Shown here one piece after another: positions 26,674-36,088 of a DNA stretch of 64,000 bases. The translations under genes and the position numbers were made by a program. The notes under the pieces were generated by a model, which worked only from the letters and a program-made list of their open reading frames with translations, did no database searches and was not told the DNA's origin. Origin of the DNA: Lachnotalea sp041821265 (GTDB lineage: Bacteria; Bacillota; Clostridia; Lachnospirales; Lachnospiraceae); the NCBI GenBank assembly GCA_041821265.1, contig JBGUEQ010000011.1:1-64000 (forward strand), written 5' to 3'. The first letter of the stretch is position 1, and each line of letters opens with the position of its first letter.

Positions 26674-27291
26674 ATGAATACTAAAATAAAAATTTGTGGA
26701 ATTACTAAAAGAGAAGAAGTAGAAATGTTATTGGATAATCAGGTAGCGTATGCTGGAATGGTATTATTTTATCCGAAAAGTAAAAGAAATAATACATTAG
26801 AAAATGCTAAAATCTTATTGGAAATGCTGAAGGATTCATCAATAGAAACAGTTGCTGTTACGGTGTCACCGACCAAGGAAGAAATAAGAAACATTCAAGA
26901 AGTTGGATTTGACTATATTCAGATTCATGGAATGTTGTCAAAAGAGTCGTTTGATGAAATTGAAATTCCTATCTTACGAGCTTTTAATGTAACAGATTTA
27001 AATTTATATGATAAATATCACAAGTGTCACAAAGTATATGGGTATGTATTCGACGCAGCAATACCTGGAAGTGGTAAAACGTTTGATTGGTCAATGTTAG
27101 ATGACATTCCAAGAGATGAAAAACTATTCATCTTAGCAGGAGGTCTTTGTAAAGATAATATTGAAGAAGCGATTAAGAGAATCAAACCAGATGTGGTGGA
27201 TGTAAGTTCTGGTGTAGAAGGTGAAAGTGGAAAAGAAGCTTCAAAAATAAGAGAATTTGTTACTAAAGTAAGACAAGAGAAAACAAATTAA
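26674..27291 (+). CDS. trpF: Phosphoribosylanthranilate isomerase
   Basis: 205 residues, a small TIM barrel. KICGITKREEV (general base Cys in KICG), YAGMVLFYPKSKRN, VDVSSGVEGESGKEASKIREFV (phosphate-binding SSGVE) fit the family. Acts on the product of TrpD, whose gene is absent here, and feeds TrpC. GGAGG precedes the ATG. It continues the trp operon 39 bp after trpC. Confidence 0.94.
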   Translation: MNTKIKICGITKREEVEMLLDNQVAYAGMVLFYPKSKRNNTLENAKILLEMLKDSSIETVAVTVSPTKEEIRNIQEVGFDYIQIHGMLSKESFDEIEIPILRAFNVTDLNLYDKYHKCHKVYGYVFDAAIPGSGKTFDWSMLDDIPRDEKLFILAGGLCKDNIEEAIKRIKPDVVDVSSGVEGESGKEASKIREFVTKVRQEKTN

Positions 27292-27360
27292 CATGATTCA
27301 TGTGTATTTGTAAACAATCAAGAATAAAGAAATAAATTAAAAATAGAAAGGATTTAGGAA

Positions 27361-28545
27361 ATGGAAAAATATTATTATGGAAAATTTGGTGGAAGATATG
27401 TACCTGAGTCATTAATCAATACATTAGACGAGTTAGAGGCTGCATATGAAGAGGCAATTGTTGATCCTAAGTTTCAAGAAGAGCTGAAGTATTATTTAAA
27501 GGAATATGTAGGAAGAGAAACACCACTTTATTTAGCAGAGAGATTAACAGAAAAATATGGTACAAAGATTTATCTTAAGAGAGAAGATTTAAATCATACA
27601 GGAGCACATAAGATTAATAATGTAATCGGACAGATTCTTTTGGCGAAACGTATGGGAAAGAAAAAAGTGATTGCTGAAACAGGCGCAGGTCAACATGGCG
27701 TAGCAACAGCAACGGGAGCAGCACTCTTTAATATGGAATGTACAGTATACATGGGAGAAGAGGATATTGAGAGACAAGCTCTGAATGTATTTAAAATGGA
27801 ATTGCTAGGTGCAAAAGTTGTAAGCGTTACGTCGGGAAGCAATACATTAAAGGATGCTACAAATGAAGCAATACGTACGTGGGCAAAGACTGCAGAAGAC
27901 ACCTTTTATATTATTGGATCAGCAGTAGGTCCTTATCCATATCCTAAAATGGTGAAGGAATTTCAAAGTGTTATTAGCAGGGAATCGAAAATTCAATTTA
28001 AAGAAAAAGAAAATAGACTACCGGATACTGTAATTGCATGTGTAGGTGGTGGATCAAATTCAATTGGTATGTTTGCTGATTTTATAGATGAAAAAGGAGT
28101 AGAACTAATCGGAGTGGAAGCTGCGGGGCTTGGAATTGAGACAGGAAAACATGCAAGTGCATTTGCCACTGGGCAGCCAGGTACCTTACATGGAATGCGT
28201 TCTTATTTATTACAGGATGAAGATGGAAATGTTGAACTTGCACATTCTATTTCAGCAGGTCTAGATTATCCTGGGGTAGGACCAGAACATGCGTATTTAA
28301 GAGATACTAAAAGAGCAGAATATGTATCAATCACAGATGACGAAGCAATGGCAGCATTGAAAGAACTTTGTTTACTGGAAGGCATCATACCTGCAATTGA
28401 AAGTTCGCACGCATTAGCTTATGCGTTTAAAAAAGCAGCTACTATGACAAAAGATCAGTCCATGATTATATGTTTGTCAGGACGTGGAGATAAGGATGTT
28501 AATACGGTTGCAGACTATTTTAGTGGTAAAGGCTATTTAAATTAA
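27361..28545 (+). CDS. trpB: Tryptophan synthase beta chain
   Basis: 394 residues, PLP enzyme joining indole and serine. The PLP lysine is in LNHTGAHKINN, and the phosphate-binding loop is CVGGGSNSIGMF. GAGQHGVATA and GVGPEHAYL are further family motifs. Length and motifs match TrpB1, the partner of TrpA, rather than the longer TrpB2. AAAGGATTTAGG precedes the ATG; 12 bp separate it from trpA. Confidence 0.96.
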   Translation: MEKYYYGKFGGRYVPESLINTLDELEAAYEEAIVDPKFQEELKYYLKEYVGRETPLYLAERLTEKYGTKIYLKREDLNHTGAHKINNVIGQILLAKRMGKKKVIAETGAGQHGVATATGAALFNMECTVYMGEEDIERQALNVFKMELLGAKVVSVTSGSNTLKDATNEAIRTWAKTAEDTFYIIGSAVGPYPYPKMVKEFQSVISRESKIQFKEKENRLPDTVIACVGGGSNSIGMFADFIDEKGVELIGVEAAGLGIETGKHASAFATGQPGTLHGMRSYLLQDEDGNVELAHSISAGLDYPGVGPEHAYLRDTKRAEYVSITDDEAMAALKELCLLEGIIPAIESSHALAYAFKKAATMTKDQSMIICLSGRGDKDVNTVADYFSGKGYLN

Positions 28546-28557
28546 GGGGGGAACAAA

Positions 28558-29346
28558 ATGAATCGAATAGAAAAAAGGTTTCAAGAGCTTCAAGCAGAGA
28601 ATAAAAAAGCATTCATAACATATATGACAGCTGGACTGCCATCATTAGAAGGTACAAAGGATATTATTTTAGCACAAGATGAAGCAGGAACTGATATTAT
28701 AGAACTTGGTATTCCGTTTTCTGATCCTGTAGCAGATGGTCCTGTTATTCAGGCGGCTTCCTTTAAATCAATTCAATTAGGAACCAATCTCAAAAAGGTA
28801 TTTCATATCGTAGAAGAGGTAAGAAAAGAATCTCAAATACCAATTGTATTTATGATGTATTACAATACAATCATGTATTATGGAGTAGAACGGTTTGTGG
28901 ACAAATGCATTGAAGTTGGAGTAGATGGTCTTATCATTCCAGACCTCCCATTTGAAGAACAGGGAGAAATAAACGAATTTTTAGTAAAAGAAGAAGCGCC
29001 AGTGTTGATTCAATTAGTATCTCCAATTTCAAAACATAGAATTCCTAAAATTCTTGAGCATGCACGTGGATTTGTATATTGTGTATCCTCTATGGGAGTA
29101 ACAGGGCAGGCGGCTACCTTTCACAAAGATATTATAGATTATTTAGCCGAAGTGAAAAAAGTATCTCAAATACCAGTCATGATGGGATTTGGAATTCGTA
29201 TAGCCAAAGACATAGACCCTATGAAAGACATCATAGATGGAGCAATTGTTGGGTCGCACTTCATTAATATAATGGAGGAGAGTAATTATAGTCTAGAAGT
29301 AGTGAAAGAATATTGCAAAACGTTTAAAGCTGAATTGAATCAATAA
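28558..29346 (+). CDS. trpA: Tryptophan synthase alpha chain
   Basis: 262 residues, TIM barrel cleaving indole-glycerol phosphate and passing indole to TrpB. Catalytic Glu in IIELGIPFSDPVADGPVIQ and Asp in GLIIPDLPFEE are visible, with GFGI near the phosphate site. GGGGGG precedes the ATG. Last gene of the operon; a strong terminator follows at 29377. Confidence 0.95.
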   Translation: MNRIEKRFQELQAENKKAFITYMTAGLPSLEGTKDIILAQDEAGTDIIELGIPFSDPVADGPVIQAASFKSIQLGTNLKKVFHIVEEVRKESQIPIVFMMYYNTIMYYGVERFVDKCIEVGVDGLIIPDLPFEEQGEINEFLVKEEAPVLIQLVSPISKHRIPKILEHARGFVYCVSSMGVTGQAATFHKDIIDYLAEVKKVSQIPVMMGFGIRIAKDIDPMKDIIDGAIVGSHFINIMEESNYSLEVVKEYCKTFKAELNQ

Positions 29347-29376
29347 CATAATAAGCGAAAATAGAAATTCAAAAGT

Positions 29377-29436
29377 AATAAAATCCAGACTAAGAGAATG
29401 AGATAATCGTTTTCTGTGTCTGGATTTTATTATTTT
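29377..29436 (+). terminator. Intrinsic terminator of the trp operon
   Basis: AATAAAATCCAGAC (29377-29390) pairs perfectly with GTCTGGATTTTATT (29418-29431), followed by ATTTTT. Confidence 0.9.
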
Positions 29437-29600
29437 TAGGGTGAAAAAAATAGTAATACATTTATTAAAAATTTAATTCACACGAACTGGCAAAATATTA
29501 CAATATTTGAAAGAATTATTGGTATGGCATTGTAAAATAATGGGAAATGCTGTATATTAAAAATCATAGGGAATATAATGATTTTGGAGGGATTATTGTT

Positions 29601-31496
29601 ATGATAATAGCAAATAATCTCATAGCCATGAATGCAAATGCAAATATGAAGGCAAATGATAAGAGACTAAGAAGTTCTACAGAAAAATTAGCTTCAGGTT
29701 ATCGAATTAATCGCTCGGCGGATAGTCCGGCAGGACTTCAGATTTCAGAAACTATGAGAAAACAGATAAGAGGTTTAGATCAAGCATCTAGTAATATCCA
29801 AGATGGTATAAGTTATGTTCAAGTAGCGGATAGTGGGCTTGGCGATGTACAAGATATTTTAATTAGACTCCGTCAGCTTTCTGTAAAATCTGCTAATGAT
29901 ACAAATTCAGAAGTAGATAGACAGGCAATTGATGACGAAACACAAGCGTTAAAAAAGCAAATATCACATATTTTTAGTGATACTGAGTTTAATACAAAAA
30001 AGATATGGGATAATAATCCAGAAAATCAGGTGCAAATTGGAACAGAACAAGTGGTCGCAGTAAAGTCTAATCAGCAAATTACAAGCGGTGTGTTGAATAA
30101 TACAAACAAAGCATCTATTCCAAGCAACCTAAGCTATCAATTAAATGCGGATGTGAATGGTATTACAGTTACGTGGGATGCTTATAATGGATCGTCCTAT
30201 ACTTCGGATTTAATAGGATGGCCGACTGAGGTAAATGGTAGTCATAGTTTTCAACTATCAGATTATTTAGATACAACCACGTATCCAGAACTTGTGGGAT
30301 TAGATTTTAAATATACTTATAATGTAGATGACGCAGCAACTTTAACAGATGTAATAGATTCATTAAATGGGGTAGGCGTTAGTTGTTATCCTTATAATAA
30401 TGTAAATGCTATTGGCTATTCTGAAGATGGGAATGCACTCACAGGAATATCATTTATATCCTCCATCAATTACACTGCTTTATTAGGTTCAGGTAAAGAC
30501 CTTAATGCATATGATGACCTATTTATTGAGGGCTCTGTAAGTAATGTTTTAACAACTGATAATTTGATTAATGATCCGACAGATTCAGATTCTTCAAGTG
30601 AATGGGTATTTGAGTTTGAAATGCCTAATATTGGTACAGTTAAAGCAACAGCAAGTAGTACTAGTTATTACAGTACATGGAAAGATCCTGATCAAAACTG
30701 GTGGGGGACAACGATATATGGACCATATACGAAGATTTTCTCACCTACTCCAAATGACGGAAGTTTAGACTCTGTAAATGCATCGTTGGAAAATAGTGGA
30801 TTAGACTTAGTAAATGATACAATTACTGGCGGAAGAATAAATGTAAGCTTTAACTTAACGTCAGATTCCGCTTATACATTAGATAATGGTGACAGTACTA
30901 CCAGCGTAGGAAGTATAACCATGTCTATAGATGTAAGCTCGACAGATACAATAGACTCAATTACGAATAATTTGAAAAACTTAAGTGGTGTCGATATAGA
31001 TGCAGGAAATCAATTGACCAATGCATCGTCCCATACTTATTATAATACATATTCCAATGGAGCTAAATCAGTTATGATTGATTCTCCAATTTATGAAAGT
31101 AGAATGTGTTTGAATATACAATCAGGAGCTAATACCAATAATTGTATTGCTATAGAATATAGGAGTTTAAATAGTAACAATTTGGGAGTAAATACCGTTT
31201 CAACATTGACAAGAGACGATGCGGATACAGCAATTGAAACGTTGGATCAGGCACTTAGCATTGTGTCGGAGGCGAGGTCGACATTTGGTGCCTATCAAAA
31301 TGAGTTAGAGCATGCACGTGCAAATGTTGATAATGAAGAAGAAAATGTGGCAGGAGCGGAGAGTCGTATCAGAGATACCGATATGACATCTGAAATGGTA
31401 AATTACTCAAAAGGAAAAATTCTTCAACAAGTAAATCAAAGTATTTTGGCACAGGCAAATATTATTGGTCAAAGAGCACTTGATATTCTAAAGTAA
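29601..31496 (+). CDS. Flagellin
   Basis: About 631 residues from the ATG at 29601, with TGGAGGGA upstream; an ATG at 29547 would add a non-homologous 18 residues. The N-terminal D0/D1 (MIIANNLIAMNANANM..., LASGYRINRSADSPAGL, DQASSNIQDGISYVQVADSGL) and C-terminal D1/D0 (AESRIRDTDMTSEMV, ILQQVNQSILAQANIIGQRALDIL) helices are classical. Between them, about residues 150-510 form a long, variable, Thr/Ser/Asn-rich insert exposed on the filament surface. No export, hook or other flagellar gene is adjacent, so the filament would depend on machinery elsewhere. I did not find a convincing sigma-D promoter. Confidence 0.93.
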   Translation: MIIANNLIAMNANANMKANDKRLRSSTEKLASGYRINRSADSPAGLQISETMRKQIRGLDQASSNIQDGISYVQVADSGLGDVQDILIRLRQLSVKSANDTNSEVDRQAIDDETQALKKQISHIFSDTEFNTKKIWDNNPENQVQIGTEQVVAVKSNQQITSGVLNNTNKASIPSNLSYQLNADVNGITVTWDAYNGSSYTSDLIGWPTEVNGSHSFQLSDYLDTTTYPELVGLDFKYTYNVDDAATLTDVIDSLNGVGVSCYPYNNVNAIGYSEDGNALTGISFISSINYTALLGSGKDLNAYDDLFIEGSVSNVLTTDNLINDPTDSDSSSEWVFEFEMPNIGTVKATASSTSYYSTWKDPDQNWWGTTIYGPYTKIFSPTPNDGSLDSVNASLENSGLDLVNDTITGGRINVSFNLTSDSAYTLDNGDSTTSVGSITMSIDVSSTDTIDSITNNLKNLSGVDIDAGNQLTNASSHTYYNTYSNGAKSVMIDSPIYESRMCLNIQSGANTNNCIAIEYRSLNSNNLGVNTVSTLTRDDADTAIETLDQALSIVSEARSTFGAYQNELEHARANVDNEEENVAGAESRIRDTDMTSEMVNYSKGKILQQVNQSILAQANIIGQRALDILK

Positions 31497-31546
31497 ATAA
31501 AAGGCACAACGTGTCAAAATGTCTGCAAGCAGATACTTTGTTATTA
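31497..31546. repeat. Short copy of the dispersed repeat family
   Basis: AAAAGGCACAACGTGTCAAAATG joined to TGTCTGCAAGCAGATACTTTGTT matches two modules of the copy at 3541-3640 with the middle missing. It starts at the flagellin stop codon. Confidence 0.65.
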
Positions 31547-31580
31547 AAAGCTCCCTTTCATAATAGTAAAACCAAATAAT

Positions 31581-31630
31581 AAGGAGTACTGTAAACTAAC
31601 CCAATAGGTTGGTTCTCAGTACTCCTTTAA
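31581..31630 (+). terminator. Hairpin after flagellin
   Basis: AAGGAGTACTG (31581-31591) pairs perfectly with CAGTACTCCTT (31617-31627), with an inner CTAACCC/GGTTGG pairing. It probably ends flagellin transcription, although the U-tract is short. Confidence 0.6.
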
Positions 31631-31791
31631 ATTGCTAAGCGATAATAATTAAAACCTAAAAATGTTACTGCTTTTTAGGTATATGTTTTGTGTAAATGCA
31701 AATACTTCAAATGAAGTTCAATCTACACAAATTGGCATTTGCACATAGATATTGGTATCGATATAAACACGAAGTATGGGGGCAATTAAAA

Positions 31792-33414
31792 TTGAAGAGA
31801 ATTATTTATTATAATGGTCAAATTATTACGATGGAAGAACAACAACCAAACGCAGAGGCAATACTGATAGAGGATGGAAGGATAAGTGAGGTAGGAACAA
31901 ATGTTGATATTCTAACCTTCAAAGATGCGGATACCATTTTGATTAATTTAGATAATAAAACAGTACTTCCAGGATTTATTGATTCTCATTCACATATATC
32001 TTCGATTGCGTTTACTATGTTAATGGTAAATGTAGCGCCATCACCATTTGGTAAATGTAATTCAATACAAGATTTAGTGGAAGTTTTAAGAGAAGCATTT
32101 AAAGAAGAAAGACCACAGAAAACGGAATGGATGATTGGTCAGGGCTATAATAATTTGCATTTTGAGGGGGGGGAGCATCCAACCAAATATGATTTAAACA
32201 AAATAAGTACCTCTATTCCAATTATGGTGCTAGATATTTCCGGGCATTGCGCAGTATGTAATTCACCTGCCTTGAAAGAATTTGGGTATAGTGGAGAACG
32301 CTTTTACGTACCAAGTGGTGGTGTGGTAGAACAAGTAAAGGGAGATACAACTGGGCTGATAAAAGATAATGCCTTATTAGATACAAATGTAATTCCGTTG
32401 CCCTCTTTTGATAAGGTAGTACGATCATTTAAAAAAGCGATTGCTCAATATACCTCATATGGTATTACAACTGCACAAGATTCGAAAACAGGTATAATAG
32501 AATATTTTTTATTAAAAAAGTTAGCTCAAATGGGTTTGTTTCAAATTGATATTGTATCTTATGTATCAAGGGAGGCGTCGGATAAGGTATTATCAAAGTT
32601 TGCTAATCCATTAACACAATATGAGAATCACTATCGAATTGGTGGGTATAAATTATTGTTAGATGGTTCACCACAGACAAAAACAGCATGGCTTAGTAAA
32701 CCTTACTATGTCGTTCCGGAAGGAAAAGCAGATAATTATAGAGGATTTCCTCTTAGAACAGATGAAGAAGTATTAGAAGCATGTAAAATCTGCATTGAAA
32801 ATAACTGGCAAATGAATGCTCACTGTAATGGTGATGCTGCCAGTGAACAATATATAGAAGCATATACAAACGCCTTAAAGGAAACAAAAAGTGAAACGAA
32901 GCTTAGACCAGTCATGGTACATGCACAGATTGTAAGGGATGAACAACTAGACAGGATGAAAGAAATTGATATGATTCCAACGTTTTTTCTAGATCACGTC
33001 TATTATGGTGGAGATTATCATTATGAGTCAGTGCTCGGGCTAGAACGTGCAAATAGGATGAGCCCGCTTAAATCTGCTATGGAACGAGAAATGAAATTTA
33101 CGTTGCATCAAGATGCCCCCGTTGTTCCACCTAATGTTATATTTTCAGTTCATAATGCAGTGAATAGAACAACAAAAGGTGGAAGGGTATTAGGTGAAGA
33201 ACAAATCATACCGGTCGAAGAGGCATTAAAAGCGGTTACAATTTATGCGGCATATCAAATATTTGAAGAAAATAACAAAGGCAGTATCAAGCCAGGAAAA
33301 CTTGCCGATTTCGTAATTCTTGATCAAAATCCTAATTTAGTAGAAAAGAGTAAAATTAAAGATATACAAATACTAGAAACCATTAAAGAAGGTAATTCTG
33401 TTTACAAAAAATAA
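31792..33414 (+). CDS. Amidohydrolase of the YtcJ family
   Basis: About 540 residues from a TTG at 31792 preceded by GGGGGC; an ATG at 31696 would add 32 residues without family resemblance. Metal-dependent hydrolase: HxH in GFIDSHSHISS, NAHCNGDAA, MVHAQIV, and TLHQDAPVVPP give the usual metal ligands; the C-terminal composite beta domain ends GSIKPGKLADFVILDQNP. Family members hydrolyse amide or formamide bonds; the substrate is unknown. No signal peptide. It stands alone between the flagellin and RpiB-like genes. Confidence 0.85.
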   Translation: MKRIIYYNGQIITMEEQQPNAEAILIEDGRISEVGTNVDILTFKDADTILINLDNKTVLPGFIDSHSHISSIAFTMLMVNVAPSPFGKCNSIQDLVEVLREAFKEERPQKTEWMIGQGYNNLHFEGGEHPTKYDLNKISTSIPIMVLDISGHCAVCNSPALKEFGYSGERFYVPSGGVVEQVKGDTTGLIKDNALLDTNVIPLPSFDKVVRSFKKAIAQYTSYGITTAQDSKTGIIEYFLLKKLAQMGLFQIDIVSYVSREASDKVLSKFANPLTQYENHYRIGGYKLLLDGSPQTKTAWLSKPYYVVPEGKADNYRGFPLRTDEEVLEACKICIENNWQMNAHCNGDAASEQYIEAYTNALKETKSETKLRPVMVHAQIVRDEQLDRMKEIDMIPTFFLDHVYYGGDYHYESVLGLERANRMSPLKSAMEREMKFTLHQDAPVVPPNVIFSVHNAVNRTTKGGRVLGEEQIIPVEEALKAVTIYAAYQIFEENNKGSIKPGKLADFVILDQNPNLVEKSKIKDIQILETIKEGNSVYKK

Positions 33415-33548
33415 ATTAGACTTGTTCAATAATTACTCTATTTTATCTAAAAAAACACAAGAAAGAGAAAATCCGATATGTTATAATCTAGGTGTAGCCG
33501 AAAGTCTAAATACTAGTAAAATATAATGTACGATAAAAGGAGATTAAA

Positions 33549-34187
33549 ATGAAAATAGCTTTAATTAATGAAAATAGTCAGTCAGCTAAAAACGAGATGA
33601 TTTGTGACACCTTAAAAAAAGTGGTAGAACCAAAAGGTCATGAAGTATTTAACTATGGAATGTATAGCGCGGATGACGAATATCAATTGACTTATGTTCA
33701 AAATGGTATTCTAGCTGCAATTCTTTTGAATTCAGGAGCAGCAGATTATGTTATTACGGGATGTGGTACTGGCGAGGGAGCTATGCTTGCTTGTAATTCA
33801 TTTCCAGGTGTAATTTGTGGTCACGTAGTTGATCCTTCTGATGCATATATGTTTTCACAAATTAATGATGGAAACGCAATTGCATTACCATTTGCAAAAG
33901 GTTTTGGTTGGGGCGCAGAGTTAAATCTTCAATATATCTTTGAAAAATTATTCGAAGGTGAAAGTGGACAAGGATATCCAAAAGATAGAGTGGTTCCGGA
34001 ACAACGAAACAAGAAGATCTTAGACGAAGTTAGAAAAGTTTCTTTAGGGGACTTAATTACTACATTAAAAGGAATTGACCAAGACTTAGTAAAAGGTGCA
34101 ATTGCTGGAGTGAAATTTAAAGATTACTTTTTCGCAAATTGTAAATGCGATAAAATTGAAGCTTTTGTGAAAGAAATTTTAGCTTAG
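33549..34187 (+). CDS. RpiB/LacA/LacB-family sugar-phosphate isomerase
   Basis: 212 residues, longer than classical RpiB (about 145) because of a C-terminal extension (from about 150, with FANCKCDKIEAFVKEIL at the end). KIALINENSQSAKNEM starts the Rossmann-like fold, and DYVITGCGTGEGAMLACNSFPGV is the active-site stretch, where the catalytic Cys is displaced to GCGTGEG. Members interconvert aldose and ketose phosphates. Its position 1 kb before the BMC operon hints at a sugar-catabolic role, but the substrate cannot be deduced. AAAAGGAG precedes the ATG. Confidence 0.82.
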   Translation: MKIALINENSQSAKNEMICDTLKKVVEPKGHEVFNYGMYSADDEYQLTYVQNGILAAILLNSGAADYVITGCGTGEGAMLACNSFPGVICGHVVDPSDAYMFSQINDGNAIALPFAKGFGWGAELNLQYIFEKLFEGESGQGYPKDRVVPEQRNKKILDEVRKVSLGDLITTLKGIDQDLVKGAIAGVKFKDYFFANCKCDKIEAFVKEILA

Positions 34188-34210
34188 TAAATATAGTATG
34201 GTAAACTAAA

Positions 34211-34803
34211 ATGGAGTACATGGGAAATAAAGAATACTGGGATGACAAATTTGCAAGCAGAAGTGATAATTTATTAAGTCCTGAGAAATCATTAGTCGAA
34301 AATTGTATGGTTTTAAAAAAGGTTCTTTTCTTGATATAGCATGTGGGGATGGTAGAAATACTTTATTTTTACTTGAAAATGGATTTGATGTAACAGGAGT
34401 TGATTTTAGCAGTAAGGCTCTTGAACGATTGCAAATATTTGCTAAACAAAACAATTATTTAGTGAATACAAAACAAATTGACTTAAGTATAGCAAATTGT
34501 TAAAAGGATATTGAAGTGTTTGATAATATTTTAATCAACCATTATCGGCTAAATAATGAACAACTTATAGGGCTAGAAAATCACATATCAGAAAATGGAA
34601 TTTTATTTATCAATGGTTTTGGACATAAACATGTAGTTAATTCAAAAATCAGAGAAGAGGATTTGATTCAACCAACTGATTTTGCAGGTATACAAAGATA
34701 TTTTGAGCTAATCAAACATATTGAAGATCAGGACGATAGAGGTTATTTTGTTACTTATATTTTTCGGAAAAACAAAGTTAATATAAGTTTAAATAAGCAG
34801 TAA
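34211..34803 (+). pseudogene. Class I SAM-dependent methyltransferase, frameshifted
   Basis: From the ATG at 34211 the frame reads MEYMGNKEYWDDKFASRSDN, then shifts near 34304; the next frame gives GSFLDIACGDGRNTLFLLE (SAM-binding motif I) and VTGVDFSSKALERL (acidic residue of motif II). An in-frame TAA at 34501 precedes DNILINHYRL and the rest. Two lesions in about 200 codons mean no active protein. Resembles small tellurite-resistance-type methyltransferases. Confidence 0.8.
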
Positions 34804-34819
34804 ATGTTTTAGTGAGAAC

Positions 34820-34852
34820 CCCCCTAGGTTAGTAATAATCTAGGGGGATTTT
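34820..34852 (+). terminator. Intrinsic terminator before the BMC operon
   Basis: CCCCCTAGGTTA (34820-34831) pairs with TAATCTAGGGGG (34836-34847), one mismatch, followed by ATTTTTAATT. It insulates the BMC operon from upstream transcription. Confidence 0.85.
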
Positions 34853-35136
34853 TAATTACGGTTGGATACTTTTTAATAGCTTTTATTTTTGTTTTAAACT
34901 CATTCTATATGCGGTCATGGCTTTATATGGTGGTGTGAAATCTATGTTTTAATTGAAAAAAAGGAGAAAGTACGGTTTTATTTAGTTTGTTTTATGTTGT
35001 TTTAGTAATCTGAAATAACAAATTATCCATTAGTTCGTTGTAGGTACTTCATGAGAACTCAATATCAGCGGAAACAAAGGAAAGTAGGTATTATGATTAG
35101 TTCTCTACTATAATAAAAAAAAAGTTGCGAAACATG
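34853..35136. other. Non-coding upstream region of the BMC operon
   Basis: AT-rich, no gene found. Contains no clear CcpA (cre) palindrome by eye. It could hold the operator of the downstream DeoR-type regulator. Confidence 0.4.
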
Positions 35137-35165
35137 TTGATTTTTAATTGAATTAATGATAATAT
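35137..35165 (+). promoter_or_regulatory. Putative promoter of the BMC operon
   Basis: TTGATT (35137-35142) and TAATAT (35160-35165) are separated by 17 bp, about 58 bp before the aldolase ATG, which has an AAGGAGGA site at 35206-35213. Confidence 0.6.
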
Positions 35166-35222
35166 TAGTTAAAGACAAAATAAAACAACACAAACACACA
35201 TATATAAGGAGGATTTTTTATA

Positions 35223-36032
35223 ATGGCTAATGAATACGAAATCAAAAAACAAATCTGTGAAATAGGTAAAAGAATCTACGATAGAAACATGGTTGCTGCA
35301 AATGATGGTAACATTTCAGTAAAATTAAATGATCATGAATTTCTTTGCACACCAACAGGTGTTTCAAAAGGGTTTATGACACCAGAATATATTTGTAAAG
35401 TTGATGAAAACGGAAACAGCCTTCAGGCAAATGGAAACTTCAAGCCATCATCTGAAATCAAAATGCATATGAGAGTTTACCAATGTAGACCAGACGTTGG
35501 AGCAGTAGTACATGCACATCCAACATTTGCAACAAGTTTTGCAATTGCAGGAATTCCATTAACACAGCCAATCATGCCAGAAGCTGTTATTGCATTAGGA
35601 TGTGTTCCAATCGCTGAATATGGTACACCATCAACAGTAGAGATTCCAGATAATGTTGAAAAATACTTACCTTATTATGATGCAGTTTTATTAGAAAGCC
35701 ACGGAGCATTAACATGGAGTGTAGATTTATTAGCGGCATACCATAAAATGGAATCAGTTGAATTCTATGCTGAGTTATTATACAAATCAAGACAACTTGG
35801 TGGACCAAAAGAATTTGATAAAGACCAGATCCAGAAATTATATGAAATCAGAAGACAGATGGGATTACCAGGAAAACATCCAGCAGATATTTGTGCTGAA
35901 CTAGGTGGAAGCTGTGGTGGTGGATGTCATTCATGTGATAGCAACAAAGAATTAACGTCAGCATCCTCTTCATCAGATGTAGAAAAAATAGTTGCGGAAG
36001 TTACCAAGAAAATTTTAGCTCAGATGAAATAA
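35223..36032 (+). CDS. Class II aldolase (L-fuculose/L-rhamnulose-1-phosphate aldolase) with C-terminal encapsulation peptide
   Basis: 269 residues. Residues 1 to about 215 are a zinc-dependent class II aldolase: catalytic Glu78 (SSEIK), zinc ligands His97 and His99 (VHAHP) and His160 (LLESHG). It splits fuculose- or rhamnulose-1-phosphate into DHAP and L-lactaldehyde. A Gly/Cys-rich linker (GGSCGGGCHSC) is followed by a terminal amphipathic helix, about 251-269 (SDVEKIVAEVTKKIL), the signature of a BMC encapsulation peptide. First gene of the shell operon, so lactaldehyde is released inside the compartment. Rhamnulokinase at the operon's end favours rhamnulose-1-phosphate; both substrates are possible. 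Confidence 0.92.
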   Translation: MANEYEIKKQICEIGKRIYDRNMVAANDGNISVKLNDHEFLCTPTGVSKGFMTPEYICKVDENGNSLQANGNFKPSSEIKMHMRVYQCRPDVGAVVHAHPTFATSFAIAGIPLTQPIMPEAVIALGCVPIAEYGTPSTVEIPDNVEKYLPYYDAVLLESHGALTWSVDLLAAYHKMESVEFYAELLYKSRQLGGPKEFDKDQIQKLYEIRRQMGLPGKHPADICAELGGSCGGGCHSCDSNKELTSASSSSDVEKIVAEVTKKILAQMK

Positions 36033-36088
36033 TTTTGTTTCATCCTTGGACTAGCATAATGCAATATAATCTATAGGAGGTGCTAAAA

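Noticed and set aside
33549..34187. RpiB-family protein as the missing rhamnose isomerase
   Set aside because: RpiB acts on phosphorylated sugars; rhamnose isomerase is an unrelated fold.
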